A stretch of DNA of 64,000 nucleotides from NCBI RefSeq assembly GCF_040049195.1, contig NZ_JBDZDL010000006.1; one strand, 5' to 3'. The stretch comes from NCEH01 sp040049195. Lineage in GTDB: Bacteria; Pseudomonadota; Alphaproteobacteria; Rhizobiales; Xanthobacteraceae. Made by a program: the position numbers and the translations under genes. The notes under the pieces are model-generated. The model ran no database searches. It was not told the DNA's origin and saw only the letters and a program-made list of their open reading frames with translations. Positions 35,283-42,820 of this stretch are shown here, piece after piece. The first letter of the stretch is position 1, and each line of letters begins with the position of its first letter.

Positions 35283-36022
35283 GCGCGACGCGCAAAATCC
35301 TGGAAGTAAAGGGCATTTCCAAAAGGTTCGGCGGCGTGCAGGCCGTCTCCACCTTGTCCTTCCACCTCAACCAGGGCGAGATCCTCGGCCTGCTTGGCCC
35401 CAACGGCGCGGGCAAGACCACCGCCTTCAACATGATCGCCGGCGCCATCCGCTCGGACACCGGCGAAATCCTGTTCGAGGGGCGCAGCCTCGCCAATTTG
35501 AAGCCGTGGGATATCTGCCGGCTCGGCATCGCGCGCACGTTCCAGCTCTCCAAGCCGTTCGGCGGGCTCACGGTGCTGGAGAATGTGATGGTCGGCAGCT
35601 TCGTGCGCACGTCGGCAGAGGCGGAAGCCCGCGCCGAGGCCGAAAAGGTGGTGGACTTCCTCGACATGGGCGCGAAGGCCCACACGGACGCCGACGACCT
35701 CACCGCCTTCGACCGCCGCAAGCTGGAGCTGGGGCGCGCGCTCGCCACCAGGCCGCGCCTGCTTTTGATGGACGAGGTGGTGGCCGGCGCCACACCCAAC
35801 GAAGCCGGCGAGATGGTGCATCTGGTGCGCAAGGTGCGCGACCTCGGCATCACCATCCTGATCGTGGAGCATGTGATGAAGGTCATCATGGGCCTGTCGG
35901 ACCGGGTGATCGTGCTCGACTACGGCAAGCTGATCGCCGATGGCCCACCGAAGGACGTGGTGCGCCAGCCGGACGTCCTCAAAGCCTATTTCGGAGAGCG
36001 CTATGTCGACGCCCGCGCTTGA
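35279..36022 (+). CDS. Branched-chain-type ABC ATPase LivG (module II)
   Basis: ATP-binding subunit, 247 aa. Walker A GPNGAGKTT near residue 39; Q-loop in ARTFQLSKPFGGL; Walker B LLLMDEV; H-loop VEHVM. The ABC signature is degenerate, DDLTAFDRRKLELGRAL in place of LSGGQ; LivG-type ATPases often deviate here, and the partner LivF has a full signature, so one of the two ATP sites would be non-canonical. Overlaps LivM by four bases and LivF by twenty. Confidence 0.93.
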   Translation: MSATRKILEVKGISKRFGGVQAVSTLSFHLNQGEILGLLGPNGAGKTTAFNMIAGAIRSDTGEILFEGRSLANLKPWDICRLGIARTFQLSKPFGGLTVLENVMVGSFVRTSAEAEARAEAEKVVDFLDMGAKAHTDADDLTAFDRRKLELGRALATRPRLLLMDEVVAGATPNEAGEMVHLVRKVRDLGITILIVEHVMKVIMGLSDRVIVLDYGKLIADGPPKDVVRQPDVLKAYFGERYVDARA

Positions 36023-36719
36023 GGTCCGCGATCTGTGGTCCGGCTATGGCGACCAGGACGTGCTGCGCGGCATCAACCTGGTGCTGGAGCCGCGCACCAT
36101 CGTCGCTTTGATCGGCGCCAACGGGGCCGGCAAGTCCACCTTGCTGCGCACCCTCTCCGGCCTGCTGCGGCCGCACCGGGGGGAGGCGAGGCTCTATGGC
36201 GAGAGCATCTTCTGCCTGCCGCCCCACAAGGTGGTGGAAAGCGGCTTCGTGCAGTCGCCCGAGGGCAAGCAATTGTTCCTCGGCATGTCGATCCGCGAGA
36301 ACCTGCTGGTGGGCGCGCAGAACAAGCGCGCCCGCGCGCGCCGCGACCAGACGCTGGAGGAAGTGTTCGAGCTGTTCCCGATCCTGCGCGAGCGCCAGGC
36401 GCTGAACGCCTCCACCCTCTCGGGCGGGCAGCAGCAGATGGTGGCGGTGGGCCGTGCGCTCATGGCGCTGCCGCGCGTGCTGGCGCTGGACGAACCTTCG
36501 CTCGGCCTCGCGCCGATCATGGTGGACCGCCTGTTCGAGAGCATCGCCAAGATCAAGGAGCGCGATCTGACGATCCTGATCATCGAGCAGAACGTGTTCC
36601 AGGTATTGGAAATGGCCGATTACGGCTATGTGCTGGAGAATGGCGTCATGACGCTGAGCGGCACCGGCGCGGAACTCCTCGCGGACGACCACCTGCGCGC
36701 CAGCTATCTCGGCCTGTGA
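36003..36719 (+). CDS. Branched-chain-type ABC ATPase LivF (module II)
   Basis: ATP-binding subunit, 238 aa. Walker A GANGAGKST, Q-loop FVQSPEGKQLF (LivF-type), signature STLSGGQQQM, Walker B VLALDEPSLGLAP, H-loop in IEQNV. The H-loop position is Gln in this family, as here. GGAGAG lies four bases before the ATG, inside the end of livG. Completes the importer. Confidence 0.94.
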   Translation: MSTPALEVRDLWSGYGDQDVLRGINLVLEPRTIVALIGANGAGKSTLLRTLSGLLRPHRGEARLYGESIFCLPPHKVVESGFVQSPEGKQLFLGMSIRENLLVGAQNKRARARRDQTLEEVFELFPILRERQALNASTLSGGQQQMVAVGRALMALPRVLALDEPSLGLAPIMVDRLFESIAKIKERDLTILIIEQNVFQVLEMADYGYVLENGVMTLSGTGAELLADDHLRASYLGL

Positions 36720-36763
36720 CGGCCGGCGAGAAACAGACACAGGCACAGGGACGGAGACCTTTC

Positions 36764-37459
36764 GTGAGCAGCACCAAGATCGCCATCGTCACCGGGGGCG
36801 GCACCGGCATCGGCCGCGCCGTCGCGGAACGCCTTGTTGAGGCGGGCTACACGCCGCTCGCCGTCGGACGCGACACCGATGCGGATTTCGCGCTCGACTT
36901 CGCCGAGCTGGACGTGACCGACGCCGCCGCCATCGCTGCGCTGGCGGCACGCTATCCGCAGGTGTCGGCGGTGGTGAACTGCGCCGGCATGATCCTGCAC
37001 GACATGAAGGAATTCGAGCCGGAGGGCTTCCGCCGGGTGCTCGACGTCAACCTCACCGGCGCGCACCTCGTCACCATGGCGTTCCGCAAGGCGCTGGCGG
37101 CGGCGGGCGGCAGCGTGGTGAACATCGCCTCCATGTGGAGCTATTTCGGCTCGGGCCGGAACCCGGCCTATGCGGCGTCCAAGGGCGCGGTGGTGCAGCT
37201 CACGCGCTCGCTGGCGGTGGCGCTGGCGCCGGAACAGATCCGCGTGAATGCGGTGGCGCCGGGCTGGATCGAAACCCGCCTGTCGGCGGGCGCCCTGCAG
37301 AATCCCGAGCGCGCGGCGCCTATCATGGCGCGCATTCCCATGCAGCGCTGGGGTTCGCCGGCCGATGTGGCGCAGGTGGTGAACTTCCTGCTCTCCCCGG
37401 CGGCCGGCTACGTCACCGGCGCGATCATCCCGGTGGACGGCGGCTACGGCATCGCCTGA
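36764..37459 (+). CDS. SDR family oxidoreductase (module II)
   Basis: NAD(P)-dependent dehydrogenase, 231 aa. Motifs: IAIVTGGGTGIGRAVAERL, LDVTD, AVVNCAGMI, VVNIASMWSYFGSGRNPAYAASKGAVVQLTRSLA with catalytic Ser and YxxxK, VNAVAPGWIETRLS, and VTGAIIPVDGGYG at the C-terminus. The start is a GTG at 36764 with a GGAGA eight bases upstream; no ATG suits. Transcribed with the importer, 44 bases after livF. Probably oxidises a secondary alcohol of the imported compound; a polyol is one possibility. Confidence 0.88.
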   Translation: MSSTKIAIVTGGGTGIGRAVAERLVEAGYTPLAVGRDTDADFALDFAELDVTDAAAIAALAARYPQVSAVVNCAGMILHDMKEFEPEGFRRVLDVNLTGAHLVTMAFRKALAAAGGSVVNIASMWSYFGSGRNPAYAASKGAVVQLTRSLAVALAPEQIRVNAVAPGWIETRLSAGALQNPERAAPIMARIPMQRWGSPADVAQVVNFLLSPAAGYVTGAIIPVDGGYGIA

Positions 37460-37496
37460 GCGGGCGGGCGGCACGATCGCCTGCCCCTCGGACCTG

Positions 37497-37616
37497 CCCC
37501 CTCCCCCAGCCCTCCCCCGACGCGGGAGAGGGAGCGCATTGGCGCTGATTGAACCGCCTCGCCCGCACAAGCCATAGATCCCCTCTCCCGCTCGCGGGGG
37601 AGGGTTAGGGAGGGGG
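37497..37616. repeat. GC-rich palindromic intergenic repeat, copy 5 (two arms)
   Basis: Left arm 37497-37535 (CCCCCGACGCGGGAGAGGG core) and right arm 37577-37616 (CCCCTCTCCCGCTCGCGGGG core), between the SDR gene and the convergent GntR-2 gene. The right arm's tail has been amplified into the tandem repeat that follows. Confidence 0.75.
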
Positions 37617-37665
37617 AAATCCGAGGGAGGGTTAGGGAGGGGGAAATCCGAGGGAGGGTTAGGGA
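37598..37665 (+). repeat. 27-base tandem repeat, 2.5 copies
   Basis: Copies at 37598-37624 and 37625-37651 are identical (each contains GAGGGTTAGGGAGGGGGAAA then TCCGA); a third, truncated copy runs 37652-37665. The G-rich strand could form quadruplex structure. Confidence 0.85.
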
Positions 37666-37696
37666 CGGACGGCGCGGGTTGTCAGCAAACTGCGCC

Positions 37697-38404
37697 CTAC
37701 CCCAGCCGCTGGGCGGCGCCATCCTTGCCGGCGGGCGCAGGCGATTGCGCTTCCACCCAGGCCACCAGCACACGGCCCCATTCGATATCCGCCTGGATCG
37801 CCTCGCGCGCGGCCGCCGGATCGCGGGCGCGCAATGCGGTCAGCACGTCGTAATGCTTGTGCTCCTTGCCGGCGATCTGGCGCGGCGGCATGGTGGAATG
37901 GAACACGCTCAATAGCGGCCCCATCAGCGTCCACATGTTCTCGACGATGGATTCCACCCGCGGCAATTGGGCGATCTCCAGCAGCGCGAAATGGAAGTCC
38001 CGGTTCTTGATGCTGGCTTTCTTGGGATTGGTCGCCGCCGCCTCGATGAATTCGGCCTGGATCGCTTCCAGCTTGCGCAATTGCTTGTCGGTGATCAGCC
38101 GCGCCGCCCGCTCCGCCGCCACGCCTTCGAGTTGCACGCGGATGAGCTGGATTTCCTGCAGACGCTCGGCATCCAGCAACGGCACGTGGATGGCGGTGGC
38201 CGCCTTCATCTCCAGCGCCTGCTCGCTCACGAGGCGGAAGATCGCCTCGCGCACGGGGGTGATGCTGGTGCCGAGTTCAGCCGCCAGCGCCGAGATGCGC
38301 AGCCGCTCGCCGGGCTCGAACTGCCCGTCGATCAGCGCCCGCCGGATGCGGCCATAGACCCGCGCCGACAGATTCTCTTTCTCGACTTGCTGCAGCTCGG
38401 CCAT
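37697..38404 (-). CDS. GntR-family regulator with FCD ligand domain (GntR-2)
   Basis: Transcriptional regulator of 235 aa in the FadR/FCD class. Winged-helix part: SARVYGRIRRALIDGQFEPGERLRISALAAELGTSITPVREAIFRLVSEQALEM. The FCD helices hold likely ligand/metal residues around NRDFHFALLEIA and EHKHYDVLTALRARD. It lies between the importer operon and the enzyme genes of module II, and its own upstream region has one of four ATGATATATCAT-like words, so I infer an autoregulated local repressor. Effector probably a carboxylate or sugar acid. Confidence 0.9.
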   Translation of the reverse strand: MAELQQVEKENLSARVYGRIRRALIDGQFEPGERLRISALAAELGTSITPVREAIFRLVSEQALEMKAATAIHVPLLDAERLQEIQLIRVQLEGVAAERAARLITDKQLRKLEAIQAEFIEAAATNPKKASIKNRDFHFALLEIAQLPRVESIVENMWTLMGPLLSVFHSTMPPRQIAGKEHKHYDVLTALRARDPAAAREAIQADIEWGRVLVAWVEAQSPAPAGKDGAAQRLG

Positions 38405-38436
38405 CTGATCCCGCGATTCCCTGCTTAAACCCTCAG

Positions 38437-38448
38437 AACATATATCAT
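38437..38448. promoter_or_regulatory. GntR-2 operator-like site upstream of the regulator gene
   Basis: AACATATATCAT matches ATGATATATCAT at 10 of 12 positions. It lies 33 bases before the GntR-2 ATG and overlaps the stop codon of the upstream dehydrogenase gene. Suggests autoregulation. Confidence 0.5.
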
Positions 38449-39554
38449 ATTGCCGCCCGCAACGCCTGCGACCCGGTGCCCGCGCGCGCTTCCAGCGCTT
38501 CGATGGCGGCGACGATCTCGGCTTCTTCCAGCACGCGGGGGAAATGGCGGGCGTGGGGCGCGGTCAAGGTCAGGCGCGCGATGGTCTCGGCCTCCTCGCG
38601 CGTCGGCCCGGCGCCGGAGAGCGCGGCAAGGCTCGCCGGCAGGCCGATGCGGCCGTAGAAGGCGATGATGTCGTCCATGAAGGCGGCGTCCCGGCCTTCC
38701 AGGGCCAATTGCACGAGCCCGCCATAGGCCACCTGCAAGCCGTGGAGGGCATTGGCATATTTCGGCACGGCGGAGAGCCCGCGCGTCATGGAATGGGAGA
38801 TGGAGAGGCCGCCGCTCTCGAACGAGAGCCCGCTCATCAGCACGGTCGCCTCCACCACAAGATCGAGCGCAGCGTCGGCGCTCTTGCGGTCCACGGCGGC
38901 GAGCGCGTCCTCGGCATGGGCGCGCAGCACGTCGTAGCAGCCGCGCGCGAGGATCAGCGCGGTTTCCACGGGGGCCGCGCCGTAGATGTTCTTGCCCTTG
39001 GCGCGCACGCACTGCTCCACCTCGAACAGCTTCACCACCGCATCCCCGATGCCGGCGAGGAACAAATGGCGCGGCGCCTGGGCGATCACCTGCGTATCCA
39101 CCACCACCAGGTCGGGGTTGGCCGGCAGCTTCTCCACCGCGAGCAGGCGGTGGTGCTCGTCATAGAGCACGTAATTGTGGCTGGTGGGCGCGTCGGTGGA
39201 GGCGATGGTGGGAATGGTCGCGACCTTGGCGCCGAGCCGCCCGGCGAGCGCCTTGCCGGCATCGATGCACTTGCCGCCGCCGGCCGCCGCCACCAGGCTC
39301 GGCACGCGCGCGCCGCATTCCGCCACCAGCCGGTCCACCTCGGCGGGCGAGCTTTCGCCGCCGAACGGAATGCGCCGCAGGTCCACCCCGGCGGCCGCGC
39401 AGGCTTGCGCGATCCGCGCGCCATGGGCGGCGTCGATGAACGGGTCGATCACCAGCACCGCATCCTTGGCGATGCGAGCGAGTTCCGTGCCCAGATGATC
39501 GAGCGCGCCAGCGCCCTGGATGTAGCGACGCGGGGCTCCGAAGACCTTCATCAT
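38445..39554 (-). CDS. Iron-containing / glycerol-dehydrogenase-type alcohol dehydrogenase
   Basis: Group III metal-dependent NAD dehydrogenase of the GldA class, 369 aa. Features: FGAPRRYIQGAGALDHLG at the start, nucleotide loop AAGGGKCIDAGKALA, IPTIASTDAPTSHNYVLY, and metal ligands in LAGIGDAVVK (Asp), SISHSMTRG (His) and NALHGLQVAYG (His). GAGGA is six bases before the ATG at 39554. Probably oxidises a vicinal diol to a hydroxyketone, the sort of compound the neighbouring transketolase uses. Its promoter carries a GntR-2 site; GntR-2 itself is the next gene. Confidence 0.92.
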   Translation of the reverse strand: MMKVFGAPRRYIQGAGALDHLGTELARIAKDAVLVIDPFIDAAHGARIAQACAAAGVDLRRIPFGGESSPAEVDRLVAECGARVPSLVAAAGGGKCIDAGKALAGRLGAKVATIPTIASTDAPTSHNYVLYDEHHRLLAVEKLPANPDLVVVDTQVIAQAPRHLFLAGIGDAVVKLFEVEQCVRAKGKNIYGAAPVETALILARGCYDVLRAHAEDALAAVDRKSADAALDLVVEATVLMSGLSFESGGLSISHSMTRGLSAVPKYANALHGLQVAYGGLVQLALEGRDAAFMDDIIAFYGRIGLPASLAALSGAGPTREEAETIARLTLTAPHARHFPRVLEEAEIVAAIEALEARAGTGSQALRAAI

Positions 39555-39645
39555 TGCTTTTCCTCGACGGCGCGTTGGCCGCGCCAGATGTGATTTTGAA
39601 GGATTGCCAATGCCCTGAACACGACAATCGCATTTGGATGAGAAT

Positions 39646-39674
39646 ATGATATATCGTGTATGAGCGACCCGCAA
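39646..39674 (-). promoter_or_regulatory. Promoter and GntR-2 operator of the dehydrogenase gene
   Basis: On the minus strand TTGCGG (39674-39669), 17-base spacer, TATCAT (39651-39646). The -10 lies in ATGATATATCGT (39646-39657), 11 of 12 matches to the palindrome. Confidence 0.6.
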
Positions 39675-39795
39675 TTCGCCCGCCTGAAGAAACCGTCTCG
39701 CCGACGGGAAGCGGTGACGAGCGGCACGTGCGGGAAACGCCCCCTCTCCCCGCCGGGAATTGACCCGGGGGTCAGGCGTGCAACACCGGATCTCC

Positions 39796-39824
39796 TTGCA
39801 CAAGGATATATCATATTTTATGAC
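39796..39824 (+). promoter_or_regulatory. Promoter and GntR-2 operator of the transketolase genes
   Basis: TTGCAC (39796-39801), 17-base spacer, TATGAC (39819-39824). AGGATATATCAT (39803-39814), 11 of 12 matches, fills the spacer. The start codon is about 90 bases downstream. Confidence 0.55.
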
Positions 39825-39915
39825 TAGCTGGACGAAGCGCGAAAGCGCCGCTTCGCCGCATCAAGCCGCCCGCACCCTCGCACCGCGAAGGCGGCCGGAA
39901 CATTTGGGAGCCCAC

Positions 39916-40809
39916 ATGAGCGCGGCCGCAAGCCCATCCTCACCGCCCGACCATCGCGCGTCGAATTTCCGGCCCACCCCGGAAACCATCGCGATGCTGC
40001 GGGAAAAAGCGCGCTTCGTGCGCCTGGAAACCATCCGGCTCATCGAAGTGGCCAAGGTCGGCCATTACAGCTCGGTCTTCAGCGCCGCCGAGATTTTCGC
40101 GGCGCTCTATTACGACATCATGGACATCGAGAAGGGCAATCCGACCCGCCCGGATCGCGACCGCTTCCTGATGGGCAAGGGCCACGCCGCCGTCGGCCTG
40201 TTCCCGATCCTCGCCGAATTCGGCTACATCCCCAAAGAGGTGCTGGACAATTACACCCGCCTCGGCAACCCGCTCGGCGATCATCCCGACATGCGCAAGG
40301 TGCCGGGCATCGATTTCTCCTCCGGCTCCATCGGCCACGCCCTGTCCGCCGGCCTCGGCATGGCGCTCGGCGGGCGCATGCAGAAGCTGAACTTCAACGT
40401 GTTCGTCATGCTGGGCGACGGCGAGATGCAGGAAGGCCAGGTGTGGGAAGCGGCCATTTCCGCCGCGCACCACAAGGCCTCCAGGCTGGTGGCGATCGTC
40501 GACCGCAACGGCTTCCAGCTGGACGGCGCCGTGGACGATGTCATGGGCATCGAGCCGCTCGACGAGAAATGGCGCGCCTTCGGCTGGGAGGTGCACGTGG
40601 TGGACGGGCACAATCTCGAGGAGCTGACGACGCTCCTGCGCCAGGTGAAGGCGGATGAAAGCCGCACCAAGCCCTGCTGCATCATCGCCCGCACCGTGAA
40701 GGGCAAGGGCGTGTCCTACATGGAGACCGAGCCCGGCTGGCACCTCGGCTATCTCGATCCCTCCGACGCGAAGAGCGCCGTCGCAGAAATCATGAACAGG
40801 GACATCTGA
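39916..40809 (+). CDS. Transketolase N-terminal subunit (split transketolase)
   Basis: Thiamine-diphosphate-binding half of a two-gene transketolase, 297 aa. Motifs: KVGHYSSVFSAAEIFAALYYDIMD, FLMGKGHAAVGLFPILAE, SSGSIGHALSAGLGMALGGRM, and the ThDP fold GDGEMQEGQVWEAAISAAHHK...VDRNGFQLDG. GGGAG five bases before the ATG at 39916 sets the start. Split transketolases of this type occur in catabolic clusters and act on diverse ketose or keto acid substrates, so it should not be read as the pentose-phosphate enzyme. Expressed with the next gene (three bases between). Confidence 0.92.
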   Translation: MSAAASPSSPPDHRASNFRPTPETIAMLREKARFVRLETIRLIEVAKVGHYSSVFSAAEIFAALYYDIMDIEKGNPTRPDRDRFLMGKGHAAVGLFPILAEFGYIPKEVLDNYTRLGNPLGDHPDMRKVPGIDFSSGSIGHALSAGLGMALGGRMQKLNFNVFVMLGDGEMQEGQVWEAAISAAHHKASRLVAIVDRNGFQLDGAVDDVMGIEPLDEKWRAFGWEVHVVDGHNLEELTTLLRQVKADESRTKPCCIIARTVKGKGVSYMETEPGWHLGYLDPSDAKSAVAEIMNRDI

Positions 40810-40812
40810 ACC

Positions 40813-41820
40813 ATGAGCGAAACCCTGTCCCCGAGCCGTCCGCTCTCCCCCAATTCCTGGCAATACCGGGAAATTAACGCCAAGACCCCCGGCCTCAGCT
40901 ATCTGTCGGATGCGCTGATCGCGCTCGCCGAAGCCGGCGAGCCGGTCGTCGCCGGCTCCGCCGACCTGCAATATTCCAACGGCCTCGCCAAGTTCGCCAA
41001 GCGCTATCCCGAGCGCTACATCCAGTTCGGCATTTCCGAGCAGAACATGGTGACGGCGGCCGCCGGCCTCGCCACCACCGGGCTCAAGCCCTATGTGGCG
41101 ACCTTCGCCTCCTTCCTCGGGCTTTTGTGCTGCGAGCAGATCCGCATGGATGTGGCCTATTGCGGCCAACCGGTGCGGCTCATCGGCCACCACACGGGCA
41201 TCTCGCTCGGCTTCTACGGCACCTCGCACCATGCCACGGAGGACATTTCCACCATGCGCGCGATCGCGGACCTCACCGTGGTCTCGCCCGCCGATGGCCC
41301 CCAGCTCGCCGCCGCCATCAAGGCCTCGGCGCACTATCCCGAGCCGATCTATTTCCGCATCGGCCGCGGGCGCGAGCCGGACGTCTACGGGCCGGATGTC
41401 ACCTTCGAATTCGGCAAGGCCATCGAGCATTTCCCCGGCGACGAGATCACCATCATCGCCTGCGGCCTGCCGGTGCATTCGGCGCTCGAGGCGGCGCGCA
41501 AGCTGAACGCGGCGGGCCGCTCGGTGGGCGTCATCGACATGCCCACCATCAAGCCCATCGACAAGGCGGCGATCCTGAAGGCGGCCGCGCGCTCCAAGGT
41601 GCTGATGACGGCCGAGGAGCACAATGTGCTCGGCGGCCTCGGCAGCGCGGTGGCCGAAGTGCTGACCGAGGTGGGCGCGGGCGTAAAACTGATCCGTCAC
41701 GGCATCCATGACGAATACAGCCTGATCGCCCCGCCCACCCATCTCTACGCCCATTACAAGCTCGACGCCGCCGGCATCGAGGACGTGGTGCTCAGCGCCA
41801 TCGGCGGCGACCGGGGCTGA
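40813..41820 (+). CDS. Transketolase C-terminal subunit (split transketolase)
   Basis: Pyrimidine-binding and C-terminal half, 335 aa. Features: SYLSDALIALAEAGEPVVAGSADLQYSNGLAKF, the catalytic Glu in RYIQFGISEQNMVTAAAGLA, FASFLGLLCCEQIRMDVAYC, GISLGFYGTSHHATEDISTMRAI, and the C-terminal domain with TAEEHNVLGGLGSAVAEVL. Together with the preceding protein it makes a full enzyme (about 630 residues). The HHATEDI segment is shared with 1-deoxyxylulose-type and catabolic transketolases. Transfers a two-carbon unit from a hydroxyketone; actual substrate unknown. Confidence 0.92.
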   Translation: MSETLSPSRPLSPNSWQYREINAKTPGLSYLSDALIALAEAGEPVVAGSADLQYSNGLAKFAKRYPERYIQFGISEQNMVTAAAGLATTGLKPYVATFASFLGLLCCEQIRMDVAYCGQPVRLIGHHTGISLGFYGTSHHATEDISTMRAIADLTVVSPADGPQLAAAIKASAHYPEPIYFRIGRGREPDVYGPDVTFEFGKAIEHFPGDEITIIACGLPVHSALEAARKLNAAGRSVGVIDMPTIKPIDKAAILKAAARSKVLMTAEEHNVLGGLGSAVAEVLTEVGAGVKLIRHGIHDEYSLIAPPTHLYAHYKLDAAGIEDVVLSAIGGDRG

Positions 41821-41835
41821 AACGGCGGTCTCCGC

Positions 41836-41882
41836 CCTTCCCCTCTCCCGGCCATCCCCTCTCCCGCGTGCGGGGGAGGGAG
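41836..41882. repeat. GC-rich palindromic intergenic repeat, copy 6
   Basis: Contains CCCCTCTCCCGCGTGCGGGG followed by GAGGGAG, preceded by a partial second CCCCTCTCCCGG. Sits between the transketolase and cupin genes. Confidence 0.7.
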
Positions 41883-42072
41883 CCCGCCGCTCAAGCCGCA
41901 TCGCCCCCTTTCCCCAACGGGGAGTGGGGCCACCAACGCACACGCTCGACACACGCCAGGGCATATCTCGCGCGCCGGCCTCCACCGCAGCGCACAGCAC
42001 GCCGTCCACGTCTTTGCTACCATGCCGGCAAGCGGACAACCGCGATCGCCCGTAACGGGAGGAAACCGAAGA

Positions 42073-42615
42073 ATGACCCAGCCCCAGCCCCGCCCCGCCG
42101 CCCCCATCGACGAGAAGTGGCAGCCCTATCGCAAGCCCCAGCCCGCCGAGGCGCGGCCGGAACTGGTGGTGCCGAACGCCATTCCCACCGACGAGCGCGT
42201 GTGGGTGCCGCTGGAAGAGAACGTCTGGTTCCGCCCGCTGCTGCTCTCCGCCTCCAGCGGCTATTGGATGAACCTGTTGAAGGTGCGCAAGGCGGGCGTG
42301 CTCTCTCGCCACCGCCACCCCCTGCCGGTGCACGGCTATGTCATCAAGGGCTCGTGGCGCTATCTCGAGCATGACTGGATCGCCACCGAGGGCGGCTATG
42401 TCTACGAGGCGCCGGGCGAGACCCACACGCTGGTGGTCGATCCCCATGTGGAAGAGATGATCACCCTGTTCCAGGTGAACGGCGCCATGATCTATGTGGA
42501 CCCCGACGGCAACGTCACCGGCTTCGACGATGTCTTCACCCGCATCGACAAGTGCCGGGCCCATTATGCCGGCAATGGCCTCGGGGCCGACTATATCGAC
42601 CAGTTCATTCGCTGA
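42073..42615 (+). CDS. Cupin, 2,4'-dihydroxyacetophenone / diketone dioxygenase-like
   Basis: Single-domain cupin of 180 aa resembling 2,4'-dihydroxyacetophenone dioxygenase and acetylacetone-cleaving enzymes, which cut a C-C bond next to carbonyl groups with O2 and one metal ion. Motif 1: SRHRHPLPVHGYVIKGSWRYLEHDW, with His-x-His and a third His; motif 2: YEAPGETHTLVV. GGGAGGA precedes the ATG by nine bases. The gene is separated from the transketolase genes by 252 bases with a repeat, so membership of module II is uncertain. Possibly only a sensor or isomerase cupin. Confidence 0.82.
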   Translation: MTQPQPRPAAPIDEKWQPYRKPQPAEARPELVVPNAIPTDERVWVPLEENVWFRPLLLSASSGYWMNLLKVRKAGVLSRHRHPLPVHGYVIKGSWRYLEHDWIATEGGYVYEAPGETHTLVVDPHVEEMITLFQVNGAMIYVDPDGNVTGFDDVFTRIDKCRAHYAGNGLGADYIDQFIR

Positions 42616-42820
42616 ATTTGGCGGAAATCGCGGCGAAATCCACGGAAATGCGCAGCGATGATTTCGGCGCGCCGAAGTTGGGCCGAATCTCCACGGAAGA
42701 GGACGAACAAGGGCCGAGATCGCCTTTCGCCGTGATGTTCGTCCGCGCCGCCGGCATGAAATTCGGCTATCTGGCATCGGCGCGTCCGCCCGCGGGCGCG
42801 CAAGCGATAAGGGCCGGCGC

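Larger units (their letters stand above)
39555..39915. other. 361-base divergent regulatory region
   Basis: No gene seen. It separates the leftward dehydrogenase/GntR-2 genes from the rightward transketolase genes and contains a promoter with a GntR-2-like word in each direction (39646-39674 and 39796-39824). It is clearly more AT-rich around these sites than the flanking genes. Confidence 0.7.
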
